The position numbers and the translations under genes were made by a program. From Whitmania pigra (lineage: Eukaryota > Annelida > Clitellata > Hirudinida > Haemopidae): DNA of 64,000 bases. Below are positions 1 to 10,100 of the stretch, one piece after another. Where the stretch lies: the NCBI GenBank assembly GCA_021613335.1, contig JAJTWR010000021.1, positions 541,001-605,000 of the forward strand, read 5' to 3'. Numbering within the stretch: position 1 is the stretch's first letter; every line of letters starts with the position of its first letter. The notes beneath the pieces are model-generated. The model ran no database searches, was not told the origin of the DNA, and worked only from the letters and a program-made list of their open reading frames with translations.

Positions 1-110
1 TAATATACCACCGCTATGACATGCAATATTCAGGGCCGCCGTCAAATAACTTCGTCGTATTAATGTCATTTATCCACCTACTTTTTCCATGATGTGGCTG
101 AAAATGTATA

Positions 111-1943
111 TGATTGTTTTAATGGCATCTTCACTCTTTTCTTTGTCTGTCGTGGCTTTACTCCTTTCAAAGAAACTTAAATAATCGAATTGATTTGTTT
201 TTAACTTCTTTGCAACATCACCATAAGTTATTATTAATTTGAAATTTAACTATGTGTTATCAAGCCAAATAACTCACTTTTTATAGATAGAGTAATCCAT
301 CATTGTGAATATTTCTAAAGTCATCAGTCTCTTTACCTGAGTTTGGTCGTATCTTTTGTTAATTCTCGTATCATTTAGTTCTCCACTTACATAATCTGAA
401 GAATAACAATTATGCATATCGATGCAAATAATAACGTGCTATTATTTTTATTGTTTATACTGCTAGTTTGATCATGCCAATTTTACCTTCATCAAAGTTC
501 CTCTGCGTTGATTCTCTTAATGGAGTTTCAAATAATGCATGAAGTACGCCATCAACGTTCAAAAGTTTTGTTCTGATGATGTCGCCCCCTTCAGTTGCGT
601 CTTCCTCTTCGTTGTTCAGAATTGGATCGTTTACGAAGATGGCTTTTGGTCCCAAGGAGATTGATTTGTCATCGTGAGTTAAAGTGATTATCTGATAATG
701 TATAGTGTGATCATTTATATTCGGATGGGTTGCGTTCATGCTTGCTATGCAGTGATAATGCCAATAACAATGGCGATAGCTGTTATGTGTCGTGTTCTAT
801 AATATGTCCTCGGCTACATAAATGGTGGATCGATAAAAAAGAGTGCCTTCATATCCTGATCGGATTCACAAGGCACTCAAAAATGGAATAAACATAACAA
901 CAAAATCCTGTGTGACGTCTGTCGTGAATCAAACACTTCGAATGCGTCGACACGGGTGGCAAAAGACTCACATAGCAAATTTCCTTGCTTCCGCCTACTT
1001 CCCTGATGGTCACAGTAGCCGAGGCGTCGAAAAATGGATCCTTATGGGCTCCCATGAACCTTAGAATCAAAACGTCATGTAAGATTAACGCCAAATTTCG
1101 TTTTTCAAATAAAATATTAAACCATGTTTTAAGTCTTACAAAAGGCATTGCACAGAATGCAAATACCAAATCAGTTATTGACTATAATATGTAATTAAAT
1201 TTAAAAAAATTCTGAAATTGCTAACTTTTAATCAAAACAAAATTTCCATCAAAGAATTTCCAACAAATATTCGCACAACCAACTTCTTCTGGAAGCTTCC
1301 AAGTCGAACTTTGACCTTCTGACTCGGATATTATCAAGGGCGGCTTATTTAACTCCGTAGGTTGCTTGACGAGATTCAAGGTTATTTCGTCCTTTTCATC
1401 TAGTTGAAAGTCGAATTTGATGAAGTCTGGTAAAGACTTTGTGTTGTTGTCGTCGCTGTAGATCCATCGTGGTTTAACTGCAATTATATCCAACTTTCAA
1501 AAATCTATCGAATGTCTGGTGATCATTACTTATCATCAAGGTTAATAATAATGTAATTTGATTTTTTTAGTGCCTAAATTTTAACAAATTCATTGAGTAA
1601 ATCACTTCTCATTAAATGATCAGTTAATTCGAAATGAATGTACAATTGTTTTATTCATTAGTATTTAGTTCGGTACGTAGTATAATTTAATATTATTAAT
1701 GATATGAGCGTATTTCAATGGTAATTTTAAAAAAGTATTACCTTCTTCTACGCTGGAAGCCGAAAGTTTAACACAAGCAAGCACTAACAGCGCTTGTATA
1801 GCTCGGGAACCCTAAAAATAATAATTTTGAAATAAGTTAAGATATCAAATGAATATTGTAATTGAAGCGAACCACAATTGAATTGTGAAACGATGCCAGT
1901 AAAAATATTCACCACTAGTAGAACGTTGGCCAGTACTCACCAT
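111..1943 (-). CDS. Secreted protein, 5' part; possible M12B-type metalloprotease propeptide
   Basis: Exons read on the minus strand: an ATG-only coding exon (1943-1941, followed by GTGAGT), 1811-1742, 1477-1226, about 1059-975, about 744-465 and possibly 170-111. ATG joins in frame to a signal peptide (GSRAIQALLVLACVKLSASS). The 1477-1226 exon joins in phase 1 and contains the stretch FQLDEKDEITLNLVKQ. Later exons carry DPFFDASATVTIRE and an HTIHYQIITL stretch. The order resembles the propeptide of tick and mollusc reprolysin-like (M12B) metalloproteases, where a beta-rich 'LxLNL' segment precedes a variable propeptide and the catalytic domain. The last piece (AIKTIIYIFSHIMEK) could begin a catalytic domain. 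No zinc motif HExxH lies in the window, because the gene leaves the left edge. Borders of the three leftmost exons are uncertain and their phases do not all agree. The signal exon is seen directly; the family is inference. Confidence 0.4.
803..878 (+). repeat. SINE 3'-tail fragment with hairpin
   Basis: This short copy matches the 3' tail of the SINE family found elsewhere in the window (core AAATGGTGGATCGATWAA). It is followed by a 9-bp inverted repeat, GAGTGCCTT...AAGGCACTC, spanning 840-878. The same tail lies in reverse orientation at about 16733-16794 and, without the hairpin, at about 49986-50045. Here it sits in an intron of the leftmost gene. The 5' tRNA-like half is absent. Confidence 0.55.
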
Positions 1944-2506
1944 TCTAATACTCACTTAATAGTCAAAGGTTTCCACTTATAAGAACAATTTAGCTGGCCT
2001 ATTGTTCCAAAGTTGCAACTACAACAATCAACCAAAATCTCTCATCAAATGAAATCTCGCCAATGAGGATTAAATAGGAACGATCTATTTAGCTCCTGCA
2101 CCAACGACATCACAAATACAAATTAATTGTAATCAGTTTTGAACCTTAATCATCCGCTAGTTTATTGAATTAATATCTTCAGAAAAGCCAATGATAATTT
2201 TATTATGTACTATTGTGTAAATGGAAAGACTTTGGTTTTGAAGATTTTAATTCTCTTTTCTCACAAACAATTACAAAGTTTATAAATGTTTTCTAAAAAA
2301 ATGTAATCTTCAATTGTATAATTACTGAACGCAAGTTTTATTACAAACTTATCCATTTGTCATGTTTTATTTGCAACACATCTCTGATGTTGTTAATCGT
2401 GTCTGAAATTTCAAGACAAATTGCTACAAATCCAACTATCCAGGATTGAAAGCTGATTAAGTCAAACGGCAGTGAACATCAGGTATTTGATCAAGGGTTT
2501 GGGAGA
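1944..2506. other. Intergenic, no gene seen
   Basis: AT-rich spacer between the ATG exon of the leftmost gene and the stop codon of the Toll-like receptor. It probably holds the 5' UTR and promoter of the former and the 3' UTR of the latter. No repeat or further exon was recognised. Confidence 0.5.
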
Positions 2507-4576
2507 TTAAATCTGTGGGCCTGAAAAACATCCTGTTTCTTTGTCCTTTCTGAGTGGCAAATGGGACAAAAGGCATGCCCAAAATTCCTCTTTCGACAAT
2601 CCGAACATTTTAATGATGAGAAAATCGCCCGGATAATTTGAGACCTTTTTCAAGCGGTCCAAATCTATCGGTTCGAGAAGTACTATAATGAGTCGGTGGT
2701 AGCCAGAATCCTTGTCGCGCATCAGTGCCAGAGCCAATTCCTCAACACAGCAAGGGCTGGAAAAATATGCTTTTGAAAGAAGGCAGATAGTGTGCTTGCA
2801 GTCAGAGATAGCTTCATCTGCATTATTCTCTAGGGTTTGGATGCCGCGGCTGAAATCTGTAGATCGATGCATCACCGCGAATCCGTGTTTCTTTTCCAAT
2901 TCTTCAAAGAATTTATCTCCCTCCTCCTTGTCTTGGTCGGAGCAAGACAGGAAAATGTCGCAATACAATTCTTCGTCCAGATATTCGTCTCTTGAGTTAA
3001 CCATGACGTACCTCATACCATTTTCGTAGGCATTCTTTTTGAGCTTTAGACGAGCCCAGTACGCAATGGCCGCAATGCATATTATGAACAGAGGCGGCAG
3101 CAAGATTTTCAAAAGTAACGTAAAATTGAAAACAGGCTCGTGGCAAAAGTCAGCTGTCAGAAGATCTACATTGGCCAGCCACTCTGGTGATGAGCAGAGT
3201 ATCTTACCAGTCATCTTCGGAAGAGTTTCAAACCAGAGCTTCATCCAAGCATTCTCGCAGGTACAAGACCACGGATTATCGTGTAGAGTGACTTGCTTCC
3301 AATGGAAATCGATACTCTCAATTTTTCTTGGCAATGTCTTGAGCTTGTTGCCGTGTAAAAGAACCCTTCTGGCTTTCGACAGTACTTTCCAGGCTTCCCC
3401 GTCAATTGATGAAATACTTCCGGCGCTTAGATCGATGGACTCCGCATATTTCAGATCGGAAGGTAACAGATCCCCTATGAGGGACGATAAATTATGAGAC
3501 GAGAATATCAAGTCGTACTTGAGTGGTGTCGTGAGGAAATAGGTCATGGGTTTTCTTGACGGTAGCTTTGAGGGCATGGTCTTCAGTTCAGCCTTTGAGC
3601 AATCGACGACGAGCGTGTGGTTGTAAGGGCGTTGAAAACACATACAATGCATCGGGCAGTCTTCGATTACCTTACAAATCATGTTCTTCGGTTCCAGGTC
3701 ATTTAAAAGTCTTTCCCGCGATTTGGAAGCGATTTTAGAAAAGATTTCAGGCAAGGCTATGGCTAAAGTCAAGATAACGTAATCGACGCAGTCACCAGAC
3801 AACGGATTGTGTTCTAAGGATATCATATTATTCAATCTGCCAGGGCACAATAGCTGGTCAGCGCGCGGTGGCCCCCACTTTTGGTAGACCTCGGCAAGAT
3901 GGGTAATGTTGTTTTTATTAAGAATCAAGTTGAAGTTGAACTTTTTGTCGCAGTTTACTACGACGCCGAGGTTGTTTGTGAGGGTTGAGATATAATTTGA
4001 TTCCAAGCTCGCGCAAAACGCCTTTTGTGAAGTTCCTAGGAGAAGGGGCCACGAATCCAGCGTTGTTAGAATGTTATCTGATAGACCAACATAGTAAAGG
4101 TGTTTCAACGCAGTCAGATTGGTGAACACTTTCTTGCCAATATGCTCGATGTTGTTGTTGGTCAAGGAGATGTTTGTAAGTGACACCAAGTCGTCAAACA
4201 TGCCATCATCGAGCTTACGGATCAAGTTGTTGTCCGCTTTTAGCGACTTTAGGCCTTTCATGTTTTTGAAACATCCGGATGGAAAACCTTGAAGCATGTT
4301 GCCGCTCAAGTTCAAAATGACGAGTGACCTGGCAAAGTCCTTCTTGCAGATGAGAGACCACAGTTCTGGAGTGATGGTCGACATGGTTAGAGTCAAGTTT
4401 TGAACCCCTTTTGTTTGGCGCAGAAATGTCTCCACGACATCTGGCATGAAGTCTCTGCAAATCACGAAGGAAAAAACTTTTCGATTCTCCTCTGCACAGT
4501 GGCACTTCTCCGGACATCGTAAGGCGTCAAGTCCGTTCTGAAAGAAAATTGTTACGAACAAAATCACTTTAAGCAT
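2507..4576 (-). CDS. Toll-like receptor (LRR, transmembrane, TIR), single exon
   Basis: A complete 689-residue type I receptor in one uninterrupted reading frame. Signal peptide about 1-19; LRRNT-like cysteines CPEKCHC at 21-27; leucine-rich repeats about 85-175 (LNLSGNMLQGFP, LKADNNLIRKLDDGMF, SLTNNNIEHI); an internal cysteine cluster with a second LRRNT (CPMHCMC 307-313); a few more repeats; an LRRCT (NPWSCTC 434-440, partners near 461 and 478); a membrane helix about 485-507; and a cytoplasmic TIR domain about 537-675. TIR box 1 is YCDIFLSCS (538-546) and box 3 has FW (665-666). The box 2/BB-loop equivalent reads STDFSRG (572-578), so arginine replaces the usual proline before the conserved glycine. 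The two-cysteine-cluster layout is that of Drosophila Toll and many spiralian TLRs. The ectodomain is short compared with typical receptors. By family it would sense microbial or Spätzle-like ligands and signal through MyD88-type adaptors; the ligand cannot be read from sequence. Confidence 0.93.
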   Translation of the reverse strand: MLKVILFVTIFFQNGLDALRCPEKCHCAEENRKVFSFVICRDFMPDVVETFLRQTKGVQNLTLTMSTITPELWSLICKKDFARSLVILNLSGNMLQGFPSGCFKNMKGLKSLKADNNLIRKLDDGMFDDLVSLTNISLTNNNIEHIGKKVFTNLTALKHLYYVGLSDNILTTLDSWPLLLGTSQKAFCASLESNYISTLTNNLGVVVNCDKKFNFNLILNKNNITHLAEVYQKWGPPRADQLLCPGRLNNMISLEHNPLSGDCVDYVILTLAIALPEIFSKIASKSRERLLNDLEPKNMICKVIEDCPMHCMCFQRPYNHTLVVDCSKAELKTMPSKLPSRKPMTYFLTTPLKYDLIFSSHNLSSLIGDLLPSDLKYAESIDLSAGSISSIDGEAWKVLSKARRVLLHGNKLKTLPRKIESIDFHWKQVTLHDNPWSCTCENAWMKLWFETLPKMTGKILCSSPEWLANVDLLTADFCHEPVFNFTLLLKILLPPLFIICIAAIAYWARLKLKKNAYENGMRYVMVNSRDEYLDEELYCDIFLSCSDQDKEEGDKFFEELEKKHGFAVMHRSTDFSRGIQTLENNADEAISDCKHTICLLSKAYFSSPCCVEELALALMRDKDSGYHRLIIVLLEPIDLDRLKKVSNYPGDFLIIKMFGLSKEEFWACLLSHLPLRKDKETGCFSGPQI

Positions 4577-7163
4577 TTTAAAACTTTCTGTTTAAGTCAA
4601 TAATAGTCGCTTCGAAAATTGCAGCAATAATCACTCGAGGTATTTTAAAGTAAACAACTACCGCAATTCTAAGGTGATCGGGCTATGTAACGTTATTTTA
4701 TTTCTATTCTCTGGTTGCTGATCTGGATTTAACGCAGGCTTTTCTGAACGGCTTGTCAGCCATTGAATGTCTTATAAAACATTGTCGACAATAACATCGG
4801 GCGTTAAGTTTGGGAATTAACTTTCTAAAATGGCTTCAATTTTAGAAATTACTATGCCTAAAATAGTTATATTCAAAGTGATTAGCAATTACGTTACTCA
4901 ATCGCCGTTCTATTTACAATAATTGCTTGACATTCACAACTTCCAGAGTGGTGACAAACAATAAATGGCCGTTGTTAATATTTTGTTTTCGTAAGGCAGT
5001 TACTGATTAGAAATAAGAACAATAGTAACGAAATGTTATTTATATATAATAAAAAAGTAATGGCGTCCGAATAAAGAATTTTGAGCAAGCCACAAGGTCC
5101 ATGAATCACCTAATAAGGCAAAAGAAAAAACCAGTTATTTATAGATACATTAGAATAGCCAATCATCAAGTTATGCTGAGGTCATTAATGAATTACTACG
5201 ACATCATCTCAACTAATAATATAGCGCGTTGTTTGGGTTCTGATTGGTTATTTATACAATCGCTAACATTTTTAAACATTATATTGACTCGCTCAGTCGA
5301 AAAACAAGTGGCTCCCACCTCTAAAAAAGACACTTACGTACTAAGAACGCAGAAAGCTTCTTTCTAAAAATTTTCGGCCAATTTCTGAAATTACGTCTGC
5401 GACGCTCCCACTGTTTAACCTCTATTGACTATTTCCAAAGTAAAGCTTTGAGTTTTAGATCGTCTTTTCAACTTATAAAAACCAGAAAATTAGGAGATTA
5501 CTCTCATCAAGACAAAATACAATTTAAACGAAATACTTAAAAAATATATATAATTTAAGTGAAATACTTTACAAATGTTAAGAAACAACTCGTGTCCCTC
5601 CCTAAATCTTATCTGGGTAATCTGGCAGGTCTTTGTCCCCAAAGTTACAGTCCAATGATCCACGTCCAAAAGAAATACGCAAAAGAAGTATGAACAAAAT
5701 CGTTCGTTTTATTCTGTAATGTTTTCTCAAAAAACCTTTATATGAATTTTCAGATAAGAATCATTAAGTTCATTAGATTACGTAACTGAATGTCAAATGT
5801 AGTAAAATAATATTTAATAAATCTTGACCAAACAAAAGAAGAACTTCTATGAAATCATATGTTGCTCGTTCACATCCACCAATGGAATATAGCAATTAAG
5901 TCTTTAACAATCAAAGGTGCTTAAAATATCAATTTCCAGGCAAATTGAAAGCACCAGAATGTTGCTCAGCTATTTAGTGCTGATGTTAATCTTTTATTTG
6001 AAATCGGCCAAACTGAAATTTTATAAGTGTTACTCTATTCTATTTCAAAATGGCTTGGGAGAAATTGATGAAATCTATGAAAGCAAGCAAAGAATCTGTA
6101 ATGAAAAACAAGCTAATAATAAGAAAATAATCAGAAAACAAAATCTATTGCAGGAAAGCCGTTTCTTCGAAGAATGTTTTCAAACGGTCAAATTGAAATA
6201 TTGCAACACAATAATTTTAAAATGAAAACTAGAGCAGAATGATGAGCAAGAATGCAGCATTGTGATGATCAGCTGAGGATGGTCAAAAAACGTAAAACTG
6301 GTCCCTTCTCAGGCCAACTGATTGTTATAAAGTGTATAAAATCTGTGAAAAACTATTACTAACAAGACTGCAAGGAACTTCAGAATGCAAATAAGTAGTG
6401 ATAAAAAAAATATTAATGATATCTAAATATAAAAATGTGCATACGTTTACTTCTGAGAACAGGATGCAAAAGGGTCTTCAAACATCTTGAAATCCTCAAT
6501 TCCACCAAGATGGTTTAAAATAGAACTCTTTTTACAAAAGGTTTGAGAATGGCATAAAGTCTAGACATGTTATTAAACAAAAAGATTGAATTGTTAATTT
6601 GTATGTTCAAATAAAATTTTGGGCCTGACGCCTTAGGATTCAACCCATATAAACAAAAGAATCGCCACCAAACGATCACATTTAAAGAGTTTTTACAAAT
6701 CGTTACAGTTGCAGCAGCAGATGACCAATGGGAATGACTAACTTTACTTTTCGTGAGATGGTAACAAGAGCATTGAGCATCAAAAAAAGCATTGAAATGC
6801 CTGGTGATCGCCAAAAGGTGTTCTAAAAATAATTCAAAAGCAGCTGGTAGGCATCACCAGTAAGAATAATAAGCAATATCATTGGTCGTTAGAGCTATTG
6901 TGATGATAATAATACTTGCGTCGAAACCACGAAACCGTTAAAATCGAATCGTTAGAATCGTTAAAAAAAAGCAGATGAAACAAATAGTCGATCTTTCGAG
7001 ATCTTCCTTCATACTTGGAAATTATTCTGAAAATCGTGTTCCTGGGAAAGCAATGCGAGTCGATCTTCGGTGGAAACGTAACTGTTTAAATATAATTCAC
7101 CATTAAATTACTACCACAAAATGAAGAGCCATGAAGTAGTAGTAACCATAAAAACCTCTGGAA
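4577..7163. other. Intergenic; TLR 5' flank and LASP 3' UTR
   Basis: This stretch lies between the TLR start codon and the LASP stop codon. Two open frames here (5101-5367 and 5917-6225, plus strand) have AT-driven composition, no domain and no splice support, and are treated as chance. The part next to 7163 should be LASP 3' UTR, since that gene runs leftward. No repeat family was recognised. Confidence 0.5.
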
Positions 7164-10100
7164 TCAATCCTTATGGAACTGAACGTAATTGGCAGGAAGC
7201 ATGCCTCTTTGTCCGCTTTTGGCGACCGTGCCGAGTAACCAGCCATCGTCAATCTTCTCGACCTCGATGATTATGTCATCTTCCAGGAAGGACACCTCGT
7301 CCACGTCTTGGGCTTCATAGTCGAACAGGGCTATGTATTCTCCCTGCAATCGCTACCGCATTTAGTAATGTAGCAATTGGAAATAGAGCTTAAATAAATC
7401 CATTATACCGTGCAAAGTACCTCTTGTTCAGGGGAAAGAACTATAACTTATGAGTGACTAAATAACGAAACAAAAATCCACCGACCGGCAATGGTGTCGT
7501 GATGATCTCTCCTCCTTCTCCGTCATCGACCCCTATCACCTCTGTGACAACTGCGCCAGATTGGTCTTTGTCCTCTGCTATGAATAAAAAGAAAAGTGAT
7601 AGATATTTTTAAATTCATTTACCTCTCACTCTTTAAATACGTGACAAAAACTATCGAGTTAGCTCTTGTAGATGAATGTGTTTTATGTGCAAGTGCAAAG
7701 AATCGAAAACATCTGACAAACTACTCACTAGCTCCCTGTTGCTCGGCAACGATGCCGACAGCCGTGTTGCCGTCGTCGCCTTCACCTTCCTCAGGAGAAT
7801 TGAGCTTCTGCTCCCTCAATTCTTTCTCGATAGATACCAATGCATTGTCGAAGAGTTCATTTGCAGCGATGACAACCTGTGCAGGTATAGAAACACCTGC
7901 CTTGGCCGTTATTCCCTCATTTTCGTGCTCATCGTTCGAAGGAGGGACCTCTTCTTCGATTACCTGTTCTGGAATTTGTTCTTCCACAATTTCCTCTTTG
8001 GCATTTGTTGTTTCAGTGTTGTCAGCTTCTAGAATAAAATCTAATGAGTTATTGAATTATGATATTTCTAATGATTTATTTGAACTGAATACTCATAAAA
8101 TAAATCATTATCAATACTATCAATAGCTTTATCTTCTTTGCATGGATGTTAACATGTGCATTCATGTGCTAATTATAAACCAACCAGGAAGTTGTATGAA
8201 AGCTGCTTTCACAATTATAAATTAAATTAGTTAAGTGTTTGAACAAGTTATTTCTGAATCATAGAATTAAAAAGTAAAAACGATTATTGCCTTCAAACAA
8301 TAGCAACAGGTGCCTTGAGATAGATAGAGACAAAAAAAGAGGAATGCCGAGATGCAGTTAAAATGTTTTACAAGCTGATCAAATCCTAATTGCAACATGT
8401 TAAAAAAATCAAATGACTGTCACATGGCCTCTAATTGCTAGTTATAATACATTCTACATAATAATAATAATATTAATTAATAATAATAAATTACAAATAG
8501 TCAAGATGAACCTGTCAATGAAATATCACAAAAAAAAATCAAAAACGAAAACATCGATTTTCTTTATTAATCATCCCAGGTGCATCACTTCGGCGCTATC
8601 GTTCTGCAGAACATGATCGCCATCATCACTACCATCTTCATCAACACTACTAAGCATAAATCTTCACCTTGTTTGTCTTCATCTTGCGTCTCTGGCTTTA
8701 TTTCCACTACACTGTCAAAACCATCATCATCACCGTCTTTGACCACGCTCGTTTGTCGACTCGCCGGTTTGTAGCCCTTGGCCAAGGAACCGTAGTTCTC
8801 GTTCATGGGGTCGTAGTCGGCTATGGAGCCGATTCTTCCACCGACCAAAGACGATCTGACAGCTGAAAAAATCACATGATTATAATTAGACAATAAATTG
8901 AAAATCCATAGTTTATAAGACACGACATTCTGCGAGCATGAATAGAAATTAGTTTAGTACAACATACATATTAATTAATGCAATAGTAATACTAACTCAA
9001 ACAACCATCACTCTCTTAATCTCAGCAAGTAAGAATTATGCATTCAAGTCGAAACGGCACAATTATCTTCCAAGTCTATTTATCAAAGCTCAAGAAGACA
9101 AATCATTATCATCACAATTGTTGCAACAATCAACAACATTGCCATTATTAGCAATACATTTAGACATTCAAATTCAGAGGCAATCCTTGATTAAGTCACA
9201 CAAACCTTTGTTGCCATCCGACGTGTAGACAGTAGAATTTGTGCTAGTGCGGGCTGTGAATGGGGAAAATTTGTCACCGTTGGAGATGTTCTCTGAAACT
9301 GGCCTGTAGGCTGCCTTTGGCTTATTAGCTGAATAAAAAGAGTTTGATCAAAAACTTAAATATATTTTACATATTGTAAGGAGTTAATGGTACCCAATTT
9401 TAAATAAATGAAATTTTTTTAATTAGCAACAGCAAATAGCAAATTAATTAGTTTTCATTATTTTATAACCTATTTATTAATGTTTATCACCTGGGGGAGG
9501 AGCGACATAAGCCTTTTTACCCTTGTATTCTAATTGGCTGACAAGGGCATTGACCTTCATGACCCTTTGCGTCTCCTGATCGTCTGCCACCTCAATCTTT
9601 GAACCCTTTATCTTTTTCTCAAATTCTTCGTGATACTTCACCTAGAGTAAAACAGCAGTTGAGAAATTCTTCATTCATCTGGTATTGGTTATTTTTGTTT
9701 TTTTTTATTTAAACATATCTATAGAAGTGTGGATAGTTAAATAAATTACAAACCAAACTCTGTTGTTTGGTGTTCTGTGCCACTCTGGCCAATTCAGGAG
9801 TCTCCGCAACAGCTGTTGCTTTGGTCTTGGGATAATGTCTGAAAGAGAAACATAATCAGTTGCTCTTGAAACAAAAAACAAGACATCAATTCTTTCAAAG
9901 TTTTTCCAGTTTCTTTTTTCTTTTGAAAAAGCTTTAACTCTCAATAATTGTCTCCTAGAAATCATAATTCCTCAGCATCTTTGTAAAGTTTGCCTTCAAC
10001 AAATTGATTAGGTTTCCTCAATGATCACATTTCATTGACTGATCTGTGACTCAGGTGCAAAAGCACCAGTGACCTCTCATCGGTTCCCCCAATTGCTCCA

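Noticed and set aside
843..1064. 73-codon plus-strand frame next to the SINE tail
   Set aside because: Overlaps the SINE tail hairpin and lies opposite a better-supported minus-strand exon.
3039..3497. 152-codon plus-strand frame
   Set aside because: Antisense to the TLR transmembrane and LRR region, with no features of its own.
5917..6225. 102-codon plus-strand frame with a hydrophobic start
   Set aside because: AT-driven composition, no domain, no partner exons.
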